Shown: positions 14,933 through 22,976 of the stretch, one piece after another
Numbering within the stretch: the first letter of the stretch is position 1
How the letters are laid out: every line of letters starts with the position of its first letter
Source: a virus
Direction: 5' to 3' (one strand)
Length of the DNA: 64,000 nt
IMG/VR virus record: IMGVR_UViG_3300017963_000243
Coordinates: 1-64,000 of that record
Notes under the pieces: model-generated
What the model was told of the DNA's origin: nothing
The model's database searches: none
The model's input: only the letters and a program-made list of their open reading frames with translations
Position numbers and translations under genes: made by a program

Positions 14933-15306
14933 ATGAGAAGGATCTAAGTTGCCATGGTGTCCTCCAATCTGTTGGTCCCTACCAGGGGTGCGTGCTCTTG
15001 CCATCAGTCCGAGAAGGTTATCCGAGGGTTATGAGCCCCCCGACTCCCTCAAGGTCCGGACTCGAGCGCGGGTTTATTGGTCTTTCCTAGTAGCTCCTCG
15101 AGGCAGCGGGAGTCGGTCCGAGTTTACGGACTCACAACTTCCATCACCAAGGCGCTTCCCGTTTCCTTGGTTGCTGAGGAGCCCTACAAGGAGCTACTAG
15201 GAAAGACCAATTTTTCAAAGAGTACGCCTCCTACCTTACTCCTCCAGAGGACCTAGGAATCTGGAGTTTCATCCATGCCTCCACTCCAATACCTCGGAGA
15301 CGTGAT
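14933..15306. other. Gene-free stretch between tmRNA and tRNA-Met
   Basis: Contains the long inverted repeat 15076-15215 described separately and no credible gene. Confidence 0.5.
15076..15215 (+). ncRNA. Branched structured RNA: 23-bp perfect outer stem ending in U-run
   Basis: 15076-15098 and 15189-15211 are perfect 23-nt inverted repeats. Inside are a GTCCG/CGGAC hairpin (about 15115-15130) and an ACCAAGG/CCTTGGT hairpin (about 15146-15171), so a multibranched fold of about 136 nt. TTTTT follows the 3' arm on the plus strand, suggesting a plus-strand transcript that ends here. Function unknown. Confidence 0.55.
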
Positions 15307-15377
15307 AGCGGGGACCGGATTCGAACCGGCGTGACGGGATTATGAGTCCCGCGACTGAAACCACTCGTCTACCCCGC
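15307..15377 (-). tRNA. tRNA-Met(CAT)
   Basis: Acceptor GCGGGGT/(C)CCCCGC-type, anticodon arm CGGGA-CTCATAA-TCCCG (CAT), T-loop TTCGAAT. A paired first base suggests elongator Met, or an Ile tRNA with modified C34; I cannot tell which. Confidence 0.9.
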
Positions 15378-15582
15378 ATCAATGCCCGTCTTTCCGGGCT
15401 GTCCGCTCTAACCAGGACCTCCCCTTATCCGGCCTTACAGTAGCATGCCCGACCGGCATTTGGGTATTCGACCTGGACGTCAGCGACCCGCTAACACGAA
15501 CCCACTGACAGCTGCGATGACCTACGAGCAGCGTCCTGTAGGTCAGGGCATCAGCTTCTTTTACCAGGTAATGTGAGGCTTT
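15378..15582. other. Gene-free leader of the tRNA-Met/tmRNA segment
   Basis: Hairpins GCCCG/CGGGC next to tRNA-Met and GACCTAC/GTAGGTC near 15519-15544, the latter enclosed by GCTG..GATG/CATCAGC. A minus-strand TGGTAAAAG lies at its far end. No gene seen. Confidence 0.4.
15558..15566 (-). promoter_or_regulatory. TGGTAAAAG motif, copy 3
   Basis: Minus strand, upstream of the tRNA-Met/tmRNA segment and just after the stop of the 46-aa gene. Fits a promoter for the RNA cluster; inferred. Confidence 0.4.
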
Positions 15583-15723
15583 TCAATTCTTGCGGGGGAG
15601 GGGATCTGTGACAGGCTTGCCCTTGCGCGCACGGTGACGGCGCCACTTTTCGAGGTCTCTCTTCTTGGGAGGCTTCGCAGGAAGGTTAACCGTCGGTCGA
15701 CGGTAGATGGTGGGTTCACCCAT
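15583..15723 (-). CDS. Small very basic protein (46 aa), overlapping start
   Basis: An ATG overlaps the stop of the glycine-zipper gene (TATGGGTGA) and opens a 46-codon frame that is Arg/Lys/Pro-rich. Translation would be by coupling, since no strong ribosome site is visible. Plausible but unproven. Confidence 0.4.
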   Translation of the reverse strand: MGEPTIYRRPTVNLPAKPPKKRDLEKWRRHRARKGKPVTDPLPRKN

Positions 15724-16660
15724 AATAGAAGCCCGCATACGGATCATTGACGTAACGTCGGTCATGGGGACTGAAGCCTTCACGCTCAGGGCCGCCCATG
15801 GCCTCAACACGCTCCATGGTTTCACGCTCCTTCTGCTTCGCCTTCTTGGCGGCGATAGCAGCGAGAAGGATCGCACCCACGGTTGCTCCGGCGAACGGGG
15901 CCACTTTCTTGCCCTTCTCAAGACCCTCAATGATCTTCTCAGTGATGTGGATCTTACGCCGCAGACTCTCTTGGCCAATATCTAGGATAGGGTCGATGAC
16001 TTTCTTACCTGCGTAATACCCACCGAGGCCCCCCGCGGCACCGGCGACCCAGGGCATCGCACCACTCTCGAGAAACGCGACTTTATGCAGAAGGGTAGCG
16101 ACTTTCATCTCGGCAGATTCTCCCGTATACGCTTGAGTCTTGGCGCTGTTCTTCGGAGGCTTGGGCACGTCAGGCATCCCCCCGCTGGTGCTCATGGGGG
16201 CGGGCATCTTCGGAAACTTGGCGGGTTTCGGCGTCACGGGTGCGTTTGGGGTATAGTCGAAGTTTGCTCCAAACTTGTACGCTTCGAGCTGAGCTGCTTG
16301 CTCTTTCAGCGCCTTGTCGTTCTTCGCAGAATCGATCCACGCTTTCCCTAGGAGTCCTGCACCCACAGCGCCTCCAAGAAGGCCCGCACGTCGCAGCCAG
16401 CGATACTTGCCTGGTTGGGACCAAAGACGACGAACCTTGCCTACCGTGTGGTGCTTGACCTTCTGCGCCGTACTCGGACCCGTACCCTTGATGACTTCTT
16501 TCTCCATCGCAGGGTGGGGTCCGGGGGTACTTCCTGACATCCGCATGCCAGGAGTGAAGTCCGAGATGCCTCGAGCTTGAGCCAACTCTTTCTCTCGCTG
16601 CAGCAGGCGCTCGTACAGCTCGTCATGGCCGCCCAACGCTAGTTTCTCGAGTGTACGCAT
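15716..16660 (-). CDS. Glycine-zipper virion-type protein (314 aa)
   Basis: N-terminal charged helix, a Gly-Ala hydrophobic patch near residues 92-106, a Pro-rich linker (about 130-165), then a second Gly-rich hydrophobic segment (about 200-220) and a third (about 250-270) before a charged tail ending Tyr-Tyr-Gly. K-x-A tripeptides flank the segments. Such proteins may be tail-tip or internal proteins that contact the membrane. No family recognised. Five bases separate it from the upstream glycine-zipper gene. Confidence 0.6.
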   Translation of the reverse strand: MRTLEKLALGGHDELYERLLQREKELAQARGISDFTPGMRMSGSTPGPHPAMEKEVIKGTGPSTAQKVKHHTVGKVRRLWSQPGKYRWLRRAGLLGGAVGAGLLGKAWIDSAKNDKALKEQAAQLEAYKFGANFDYTPNAPVTPKPAKFPKMPAPMSTSGGMPDVPKPPKNSAKTQAYTGESAEMKVATLLHKVAFLESGAMPWVAGAAGGLGGYYAGKKVIDPILDIGQESLRRKIHITEKIIEGLEKGKKVAPFAGATVGAILLAAIAAKKAKQKERETMERVEAMGGPEREGFSPHDRRYVNDPYAGFYYG

Positions 16661-16665
16661 TTATC

Positions 16666-17301
16666 CTACATCCCCGTGTTACTCAGTGTCACCGCGTAGG
16701 GAGTCTGTGCCGAGGCGCTCGTGAGAGGTACTCCCTGGAGGAGGGGCCGGTTGTACGGCTGCTCGCTTTTCAGGGCCTCTTTTAGTGCATTTCTCTGTAA
16801 AACGCGCTCAGCAAGCAGCCCCCGCGATACCTGGCGTGCCTGGCGCTCTCGTTGGTCTCCTTTGGCGCCCCAGAGAGCGCTCCCAGTCAGTAACCCAGCC
16901 CCGGCACCGAGCAGTGGGAGGAGTTTCACTGAGAGCGGAAGGTTCTTGAGACCTTTGAGACTTCGGTTCTTCAACAGCCCCTGTTCCAGCATCTCTTTGA
17001 AGGGGGCCGTAGTAGCCTTCCCGCCGAGACCACGAGCCAGGACACCTCCTCCGATACCTCCAGCGAGGGCGCCTCCCGCAGCTGGGCGCAATAACCCACG
17101 AGACCTCTCGGACTTAGCGAGGTCGTCTACAGTTTGCCCCTCGTGGAGTCCCCGAGCCATGCGCTCGACCATGGAACGGGGAGCCCACTCGGACATTCCG
17201 GTGAGCCTCTCCTGGTAATTCGGAGTACCCGCAAAGGTGAACGGGATTCCAGAAGGCCGGAACCAGATACCACCTGCGTGTTTCAGTAGTCCTTCACTCA
17301 T
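16666..17301 (-). CDS. Glycine-zipper protein (211 aa)
   Basis: Two Gly/Ala-rich hydrophobic stretches (about residues 74-92 and 130-145) between charged helices. A TATAAT box precedes the start on the minus strand (about 17313-17318). Grouped with the neighbouring zipper gene as a likely pair of membrane-interacting virion proteins. Confidence 0.6.
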   Translation of the reverse strand: MSEGLLKHAGGIWFRPSGIPFTFAGTPNYQERLTGMSEWAPRSMVERMARGLHEGQTVDDLAKSERSRGLLRPAAGGALAGGIGGGVLARGLGGKATTAPFKEMLEQGLLKNRSLKGLKNLPLSVKLLPLLGAGAGLLTGSALWGAKGDQRERQARQVSRGLLAERVLQRNALKEALKSEQPYNRPLLQGVPLTSASAQTPYAVTLSNTGM

Positions 17302-17329
17302 GACACCACGAATTATACGGCAAAATCCT

Positions 17330-17338
17330 TGGTAAAAG
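17330..17338 (+). promoter_or_regulatory. TGGTAAAAG motif, copy 4
   Basis: Plus strand, preceded by CCT and followed by AAGG, 44 bases before a plus-strand terminator. Confidence 0.4.
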
Positions 17339-17381
17339 AAGGGGGACCCATTGGCTTTGGAAACTAGTGGCTATCCCACGT

Positions 17382-17405
17382 AGAGGGACCTCGGGGTCCC
17401 TCTTT
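17382..17405 (+). terminator. Intrinsic terminator (plus strand)
   Basis: AGAGGGACC-TCGG-GGTCCCTCT then TTT: 9-bp stem, 4-nt loop. The U-run is on the plus strand although all nearby genes are on the minus strand, implying a short plus-strand transcript from about 17340. Confidence 0.65.
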
Positions 17406-17671
17406 TAGCTTCTAGGTCCTTGAGCCCCTCCGTAACCGGACTGGATCTTGGTTGCGGGACGCTTTGGACTGTGCGTATGGACGTACCCGGCCTTGTTCCC
17501 TTTGCAGCCTGGATACGAAGGAATGACGGTATTCATAGTGACAGGACCGCTGCGCCATACTCGAGATAGGATGTTCCCGCAGTCCGGACAAGGCACCTCT
17601 TCTTTGGCGTCGCTGACCACTTCTTCGGTTTCGAGTTTGCAGCGTTCACAAATGTAATCGAACATGGGCAT
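17405..17671 (-). CDS. FmdB-like zinc-ribbon protein (88 aa)
   Basis: Begins Met-Pro-Met-Phe-Asp-Tyr-Ile-Cys and has C-x2-C at residues 8-11 and 28-31 (Cys-Pro-Asp-Cys-Gly), the layout of FmdB/putative regulatory zinc ribbons. The C-terminal half is basic. It follows directly (no gap) the 605-aa baseplate-type gene. Confidence 0.75.
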   Translation of the reverse strand: MPMFDYICERCKLETEEVVSDAKEEVPCPDCGNILSRVWRSGPVTMNTVIPSYPGCKGNKAGYVHTHSPKRPATKIQSGYGGAQGPRS

Positions 17672-19489
17672 TTAGGACTCCGTCGTCTCGGATACAATAG
17701 ACATGTTAGCATCGAACTCCACTGAAGGAGCCGGAGAAATCTCTTCACAAAGATTGAGTTGAACCTCAGACTCCACCGGCGCAACACCAACGCTCATATC
17801 GTCATTAAAGTATTGGTTCTCCAGGTCCTCCACAGCGCTATCGAGACCCTCGAGAACAGGGGTAAGTCCGCTAGAGCTCCCTCCGAAGATCCAGCCGATG
17901 AGTCGCATGAAACTTTCGACTATCTGCTTACCGCTCTGAGCCCCCACGTCAGCTGCTGCGCTGGGGGACGGTCCCCCTGCCATCAAAATGACACCCGTAA
18001 CGTACTCATCCCCCTTATGGAATGGAGGAGAAGACGCGTAGCTGGAACGAAGAGACAGCGCTAAATCCTGTATGAAGAACGTGTTGCCACCTTCCCCCTC
18101 AAAGGTACGGTAATAGACCCCCGCAGTCGGAAGTTGGAACTTGAAGGTGAGCTGCTCTAAGGCATCCAAGATCTTGTTGACGAGCTCTTCATATCGCTGG
18201 ATCTCTGACTTCAAGAACTCGACGTACTCAGTGATGAAGTCCAGAGCCCCGACGAGCTTACCTGCCATCTTCTCGAGCTCCGCTACCAACAAGCGCAAGA
18301 GGTAGGCAAACTCCGGAAACAAGGAAGAGACAGAGGGAGTGCGTCTCCAGTCGGGAGGGGTACTCCCAGGAACAGTAGGGTAGGGGACAACACGAACAAC
18401 ATTAGAGGTGTACCAGTACTCGTAAGCGGTACCGTCGGACGTGGTGCGATCTTCGTCAGCACCGTACGCCCGGAGTTTCCACGCGATAGTGTAGTAGAAC
18501 GAGTCGTCGGGTTCGGATTCGATGTTCTCATCGATGTAGGTAACGTCTGTAGGGTCGTACGGGCCTTCAAAGACTACCTCACTGGGTCCAAAGGTAGAGC
18601 CATTAGACAACGTCCGAGTACCCATCAAGTCAACAACACTGTTAGCACTGAGTGCGTTGACATTGTTCTTGGAGCGAATGATAGCGTACCGCTCCGGGAA
18701 GAGGATGATTCCTCCGAGGTCAGTCAACTTGGTGATAGGAACTTCGACGGGGTCCCACTCAAGGAAGGTGCTGAACTTTCCTCCCGTGTCGTTTACTGCG
18801 GACTTTACGATGGGGGTCATGGCCCGACCCTGTAAGTTCTGAGGCCGGGGAGCTTTGGGGACACCGTCCAGATCAAAGTCGAAGAGTCCGAAGAGTTTCC
18901 AGATGTCATCCAAGAAACCTAAAGCATCGAATCCTCCGACGCCCATGACCAAGACCACACCGCCAACGTAATCGTCCTCATCATAGAACTGCGGGCGGTT
19001 AGTATCGCCCTCGTCTCTAAGGGATTCGATGACAGTCTTGAAGAACCCGTAGTTGCCTCCGTTGTAGCGGTTGGCTTCGACCAAGAAGTCGTTGAGGTTG
19101 TCGTCTTTCCAAGGAGGAAGGATCTGTCCGAGATTTCCAGGCTGGTCGGTATCCGCGACACCTTCTCCGAAGATGCCAAGGCTGCCTGCCCAATCTGGAG
19201 TGATGTCCCCCAAGTTCAAGAAGTTGGTAGCGAATCGTTTCCGGATAGGGACTCCCAAGATGTAGACCCCAACATCTTCGAGGAACCCCTCCACGACTTC
19301 CTTGATCTTATCGATAATGGCTTTGATGGCTGCGGCTAAGGGGTCGGTGAACGCAGTAATGAAGTTGAGGATGCTCTCGAGAATCCCAACGATGATCTCT
19401 AAGAACTCACGAATCTTGTCGATGATCTCCGATAAGTCAGCTACGGCCCCGAGATCCGGAAGATCGAGTTCCCATTTCTGCCAACCCAT
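17672..19489 (-). CDS. Large baseplate/tail structural protein (605 aa)
   Basis: N-terminal and central amphipathic or hydrophobic helices (residues about 17-75 and 395-450) separate beta-rich, acidic domains with many Asp/Tyr. Two similar segments (Gly-Val-Val-Leu-Val-Met-Gly near 183 and Gly-Val-Ile-Leu-Met-Ala-Gly near 520) suggest a repeated domain. Adjacent to a 251-aa protein with no gap. Baseplate role is inferred from size and place among tail genes. Confidence 0.6.
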   Translation of the reverse strand: MGWQKWELDLPDLGAVADLSEIIDKIREFLEIIVGILESILNFITAFTDPLAAAIKAIIDKIKEVVEGFLEDVGVYILGVPIRKRFATNFLNLGDITPDWAGSLGIFGEGVADTDQPGNLGQILPPWKDDNLNDFLVEANRYNGGNYGFFKTVIESLRDEGDTNRPQFYDEDDYVGGVVLVMGVGGFDALGFLDDIWKLFGLFDFDLDGVPKAPRPQNLQGRAMTPIVKSAVNDTGGKFSTFLEWDPVEVPITKLTDLGGIILFPERYAIIRSKNNVNALSANSVVDLMGTRTLSNGSTFGPSEVVFEGPYDPTDVTYIDENIESEPDDSFYYTIAWKLRAYGADEDRTTSDGTAYEYWYTSNVVRVVPYPTVPGSTPPDWRRTPSVSSLFPEFAYLLRLLVAELEKMAGKLVGALDFITEYVEFLKSEIQRYEELVNKILDALEQLTFKFQLPTAGVYYRTFEGEGGNTFFIQDLALSLRSSYASSPPFHKGDEYVTGVILMAGGPSPSAAADVGAQSGKQIVESFMRLIGWIFGGSSSGLTPVLEGLDSAVEDLENQYFNDDMSVGVAPVESEVQLNLCEEISPAPSVEFDANMSIVSETTES

Positions 19490-20245
19490 CTACTTCACCC
19501 GATTCATAATAGTGCGCATCTGGGAATTCTGGAGCACTGGAAGAGTCCCGAAACCCTCCAACCGGCTTGCTCCGTACCTACGCCAGAGCGCGTACACGTA
19601 CTCACAGTCCAGGAGGACAAGCCGCTTGAACGGTTCGAGTCTCCAACCCGGAGGAGCAGACGTGAGGTTATTTACGACGTAAAGCAGGTCGTCATACGCC
19701 TTGTTCGTGGAGTCTGAGGACGTGGTGCTCTCAATCTCCCAGTTGAACCTGCCACGACCTGCAGGAACCTGAATCGGTTTAACCGTCGAGACTACCCCTG
19801 GAGACGCGGCGTTCCAGAGCTCTGTAAAGAGAGCCGAACCCAAGGTGGTGTAGAGGTACGCGCATTTCCAAAAGTTCTCGTCGGCTTCCGTAAACAGCGA
19901 GGTGTACGTGGTATAAACACTTAAAGCTGCCCGGTTGATTTCACGACCATATACGAACGCACACGTCTCCATTTCCTGCAGCTGTTCAGTTCGGATGTTC
20001 ACGGTGCGCGCCTCGTTTACTGAGGCTTTCATGAAACCCACACGCCGATCTTTTTGGACTGGAGGGGACAACGAGAGGGAAGGGTCCACACGTAAAACGT
20101 GCCCCAAAAGTAGACCAACTGGAGCATCCCCACGCATGGCACCGACGGCACCTCCAAACTGCTGACGTGCTGTAGCGTAGAGACTAGCGTCCCGGACGGC
20201 TTTTTCGTCCGCTGCTCTCTGACCGCTCTGAAGATCCAGGCTCAT
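19490..20245 (-). CDS. Probable tail/baseplate protein (251 aa)
   Basis: A mixed alpha/beta protein with no recognised motif. Start chosen at ATG 20245 behind GAGGG. The stop adjoins the 605-aa gene. It overlaps the upstream 84-aa frame by 62 bases. Confidence 0.55.
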   Translation of the reverse strand: MSLDLQSGQRAADEKAVRDASLYATARQQFGGAVGAMRGDAPVGLLLGHVLRVDPSLSLSPPVQKDRRVGFMKASVNEARTVNIRTEQLQEMETCAFVYGREINRAALSVYTTYTSLFTEADENFWKCAYLYTTLGSALFTELWNAASPGVVSTVKPIQVPAGRGRFNWEIESTTSSDSTNKAYDDLLYVVNNLTSAPPGWRLEPFKRLVLLDCEYVYALWRRYGASRLEGFGTLPVLQNSQMRTIMNRVK

Positions 20246-20438
20246 GTTCCCTCAGCATGTCCAAATCCGCGGCGGCGTGTTTTCGAAACTCGGAGAGGAA
20301 GTTCGTCTTCACTCCATGGGCACGAAATTGAGCCTGCGCCCGAGCTAGCTTCTCGTACGTCATCACGCGGATTAGACGCACAGTAAGCTTACCCAATTTT
20401 TCGAGTTCAGACGACTCCGGTCGCTGACGCCAAGTCAT
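20184..20438 (-). CDS. Small basic helical protein (84 aa)
   Basis: Begins Met-Thr-Trp-Arg-Gln-Arg-Pro-Glu at 20438 and is helical and Arg/Lys/Glu-rich. The ribosome site is weak. The frame runs further upstream, but there it is antisense to two plus-strand membrane peptides, so the short form is preferred. It overlaps the next gene by 62 bases. Confidence 0.5.
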   Translation of the reverse strand: MTWRQRPESSELEKLGKLTVRLIRVMTYEKLARAQAQFRAHGVKTNFLSEFRKHAAADLDMLREHEPGSSERSESSGRKSRPGR

Positions 20439-20473
20439 AGAGAAAACGATAACAGAGAAAGGAGCCTGCAACA

Positions 20474-20665
20474 ATGGGTAAACGAGGAGGCGGTACGTGG
20501 AAGCTCGTCTTAGTAGAGGTGGGGGTGGCACTCCTTGCGGTACTCGGTAAGGAGATCGCCAACCGAGCCTCCGAGTACATGGACGAGCGGGCCGAAAAGC
20601 GGAAAGAGAAGGCCAAGGAAGAAGATAAAGAGTCAAAAAGTGAGGGGGAAAACGGTACAAGTTAG
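20474..20665 (+). CDS. Single-span membrane peptide (63 aa)
   Basis: Residues about 9-28 form one hydrophobic helix; the rest is a Lys/Glu-rich charged tail. AAAGGAG lies 9 bases before the ATG. First gene of a plus-strand mini-operon amid minus-strand virion genes. Could be a holin- or spanin-like peptide or a host-directed early protein; not assignable. Confidence 0.65.
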   Translation: MGKRGGGTWKLVLVEVGVALLAVLGKEIANRASEYMDERAEKRKEKAKEEDKESKSEGENGTS

Positions 20666-20715
20666 TGTACTCAGAACAGGCCGATAGACCGGTCGAACAA
20701 CTAAGGAGGAGAGAG

Positions 20716-20853
20716 ATGAAGTCGTTCTTCAAGGCGATCCTGATCCCGCTCGGAACCTACGCCGTCCTGCGCGGTGGCGAAGCCGTCGCCAGCGCCGTCG
20801 CCAAGCGCCACTCCCGCAAGAAGCGCGAGAGCGAGCAGAGCAGCGAGAACTAG
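20716..20853 (+). CDS. Single-span membrane peptide (45 aa)
   Basis: AAGGAGGAGAGAG precedes ATG 20716. A short hydrophobic helix (about residues 4-25) is followed by a very basic tail. It is the second membrane peptide of the unit and is followed by a strong terminator. Confidence 0.65.
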   Translation: MKSFFKAILIPLGTYAVLRGGEAVASAVAKRHSRKKRESEQSSEN

Positions 20854-20891
20854 CGACACCTCCCCGGCGACGATCCCACCGGATACTACAA

Positions 20892-20919
20892 GACACGGAA
20901 TCCCCTCCGTGTCTTTTTT
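20892..20919 (+). terminator. Intrinsic terminator
   Basis: GACACGGA ... TCCGTGTC (8 bp) followed by TTTTTT, between the membrane peptides and the Cys-rich 208-aa gene. Confidence 0.8.
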
Positions 20920-20934
20920 GGTAGGAGGTTCCGT

Positions 20935-21561
20935 ATGGGTAAGTACTTAAGAGCGCGGCAATCTAATTACATTGGGTGTGCTGTTACGGGTTGTTCGAAA
21001 GACTGCTGTGTGGAGTTAGTGGCGATGCGAAAAGATGGGAGTAGGATCTACATTCCTGCCTGTCAGAAGCATATCTCCCAAGCTCACACAGCCAAGAGAG
21101 ATCTAGAAAGTGGAAAAGAGCCACGAGAGGTTAGGGTCCAGGTCCAGGTGAAGGGCGAGAAGGTACTCAAACCGTTAAGCCTTTGCGAGCTGTTCTACCG
21201 GGCCCCTGGAGAGCAAATCAAACATCGGTCTGAAGAAGAGCAAGAGATACTAGACAAAGCCAGAGTCGTCAAAAAATGGAAATGGGTAGAAGATTTCGAC
21301 ATGTGGATGAACGCAGCCGGTAAGACCGTCCCTCTCAAGGACCTCGAGTATAAAGAGCTCGAAGATTCGGCGTTGCTTATTCGACGTGTCAATATACAGA
21401 GACGCACCAAGAAGATTCAATGGATAACCGAGCTGGAGAAGATCGCGCCACCCATTCAATACGCTTACCCCGAGGACGAGCTCGAAGTAGGTATGGAAAT
21501 GGCGTACGCAAAACTCGACGAATTCTACGAGGAATACAGATCGAGAGGGGTCCTTCCATGA
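20935..21561 (+). CDS. Cys-rich N-terminal protein of unknown function (208 aa)
   Basis: Cysteines at about residues 15, 20, 24, 25 and 43 with His46 form a likely metal site; the C-terminal 130 residues are charged and helical. AGGAGG precedes the ATG. The gene is preceded by a terminator, so it may have its own promoter or depend on read-through. Confidence 0.6.
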   Translation: MGKYLRARQSNYIGCAVTGCSKDCCVELVAMRKDGSRIYIPACQKHISQAHTAKRDLESGKEPREVRVQVQVKGEKVLKPLSLCELFYRAPGEQIKHRSEEEQEILDKARVVKKWKWVEDFDMWMNAAGKTVPLKDLEYKELEDSALLIRRVNIQRRTKKIQWITELEKIAPPIQYAYPEDELEVGMEMAYAKLDEFYEEYRSRGVLP

Positions 21562-21574
21562 AAGGGAGCGTTTC

Positions 21575-21925
21575 ATGGGAGATTGGTGGACAGACGTCAC
21601 GCGTCTGTGGGCTCAGGTTAGAGGGCACTACGTCCTTACAGACCAAGACGTAGAGCTTTACTTCTACAAAGACCAGAGGGTCTGGGACAGCCGACATTCT
21701 GGTAAAGTAGCATTCGCTTTGGGGCCTGTGGCTATGTTCCGGTCAGAAGAAGATATGACCCCAGAGAACATCCGGCACGAGCTGAAGCACTGCGAGCAAA
21801 TCCAGAAAGCAGGAGGGTTCCGAAAGTTCTTTTTGAAGTACCGTTACGGACAGCTCAAGGCGTTGATCCTCACGGGGGACATAGACATGAATCCCCTGGA
21901 ACAAGAGGCACTGGCGGCTGAGTAA
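21575..21925 (+). CDS. Small HExxH protein, putative zinc metallopeptidase (116 aa)
   Basis: Residues about 68-72 read His-Glu-Leu-Lys-His, the zinc-binding HExxH, followed by Cys-Glu-Gln and Phe-Phe-Leu-Lys-Tyr, a pattern seen in small zincin-like proteins (DUF4157-like). At 116 aa it is only a minimal catalytic fold, so it may be a host-directed or virion peptidase, or inactive. Last gene before a strong terminator. Confidence 0.65.
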   Translation: MGDWWTDVTRLWAQVRGHYVLTDQDVELYFYKDQRVWDSRHSGKVAFALGPVAMFRSEEDMTPENIRHELKHCEQIQKAGGFRKFFLKYRYGQLKALILTGDIDMNPLEQEALAAE

Positions 21926-21931
21926 GGTAGA

Positions 21932-21966
21932 AGAGGCACAGGAGAAATCCCGTGCCTCTTTTTTTG
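21932..21966 (+). terminator. Intrinsic terminator at convergent junction
   Basis: AGAGGCAC ... GTGCCTCT (8 bp) then eight T. It ends the plus-strand unit where it meets the minus-strand tail genes. Confidence 0.85.
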
Positions 21967-21969
21967 GTT

Positions 21970-22881
21970 CTAGGCAGCGAGGATGGCGCTGATCTGAGCC
22001 AGCTTGTTGTTGGTCCGCAGATCAATTTGCGCGAAATCACCAGCCGCGCCGACGATGGGGGCCGCGATGGAGTAGTCCACCGTGGTGTCGTCGATGAAGT
22101 TGATGGTCGCAGCAGCGCCGCCGACAGTCAGGCTGTGGCCCGCACCGTTCAAGAGGCCCGAGGAACGCTCCGAGGCATGCGCAGCTACGATCTGATCACT
22201 ACCGACATCCCACACAGCGCGGGCAACCGCTGCGAAACCCGCATCGAGATTGGCGATAGCACCCAGCGTCGCCCAGGTATGCGCAGCGTTCGCGAAGTCG
22301 CTCACGAGAGCAACGTTAGCGGGAACGAAACCCGCCGCGTAAGGATTGGCACCCGTGGCTGCCGTGAACGTGATCGCCTGAGGATTACCGACACCGGCGT
22401 CAGCCAGAGACACCGTCATGTAACCACCCGTATTAGCGTCACCACTGAGAGTGGGGTCTGCGGTAAGTAGGTCAATGCGCAGGAAATTATTAGGATCTGC
22501 CGCGTCACCAAGAGTGACATGGTCCTTCACTTGGCCGCCCAGGAGGTTGACTCCCGTGATGATCCCGTTGGCGACACCACCACCGACAGACAACGGGCTC
22601 GTAGCGGTATCGATGAAGCTCAGCATCGGAACGCCTTCGTACCCGAATTCGTCGACACGCTCGTCTCCGTCAGAAGACTCCACGCTCCAGCGGAGGAGCC
22701 CCGAAGCTTCGAGACCCACCATCTGTTCACGGAGGCGCTCGAGCTGACCACGCGTGACATCCGTTTCGACATCGGTGGTCGGAGTCGTAGCGGGAAGAAG
22801 GATGACGAGCTTGTCATCCGTGGGGAACGGATCCTGAAGCGTCACGTCATTGACCAGGGCCGTAGCGATTAGTTTGGGCAT
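21970..22881 (-). CDS. Probable virion decoration or tail protein (303 aa)
   Basis: Ala/Gly/Thr/Asp-rich, beta-type, no cysteines apparent, typical of an abundant surface or tail protein. It has its own best-match promoter (TTGTAT-17-TATACT) and a GGAGGG ribosome site, suggesting high expression. No family recognised. Confidence 0.6.
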   Translation of the reverse strand: MPKLIATALVNDVTLQDPFPTDDKLVILLPATTPTTDVETDVTRGQLERLREQMVGLEASGLLRWSVESSDGDERVDEFGYEGVPMLSFIDTATSPLSVGGGVANGIITGVNLLGGQVKDHVTLGDAADPNNFLRIDLLTADPTLSGDANTGGYMTVSLADAGVGNPQAITFTAATGANPYAAGFVPANVALVSDFANAAHTWATLGAIANLDAGFAAVARAVWDVGSDQIVAAHASERSSGLLNGAGHSLTVGGAAATINFIDDTTVDYSIAAPIVGAAGDFAQIDLRTNNKLAQISAILAA

Positions 22882-22936
22882 CTTTCAAACCCTCCGTTGT
22901 AGGGAGTAGAAACTCTCCTTCAATTTCGTTGAACCA

Positions 22937-22965
22937 AGTATAGGGCGTCTGTTGGTCTTATACAA
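22937..22965 (-). promoter_or_regulatory. Promoter: TTGTAT-17-TATACT
   Basis: -35 TTGTAT at 22960-22965, 17-nt spacer, -10 TATACT at 22937-22942, minus strand, in the gap before the 303-aa protein. Confidence 0.65.
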
Positions 22966-22976
22966 GACGAAGATTC

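Noticed and set aside
15583-15978. Long Arg/Ser-rich minus-strand reading over the zipper gene
   Set aside because: Only the last 46 codons lie outside the zipper gene; the upstream part is a shadow. Kept only as a 46-aa possibility.
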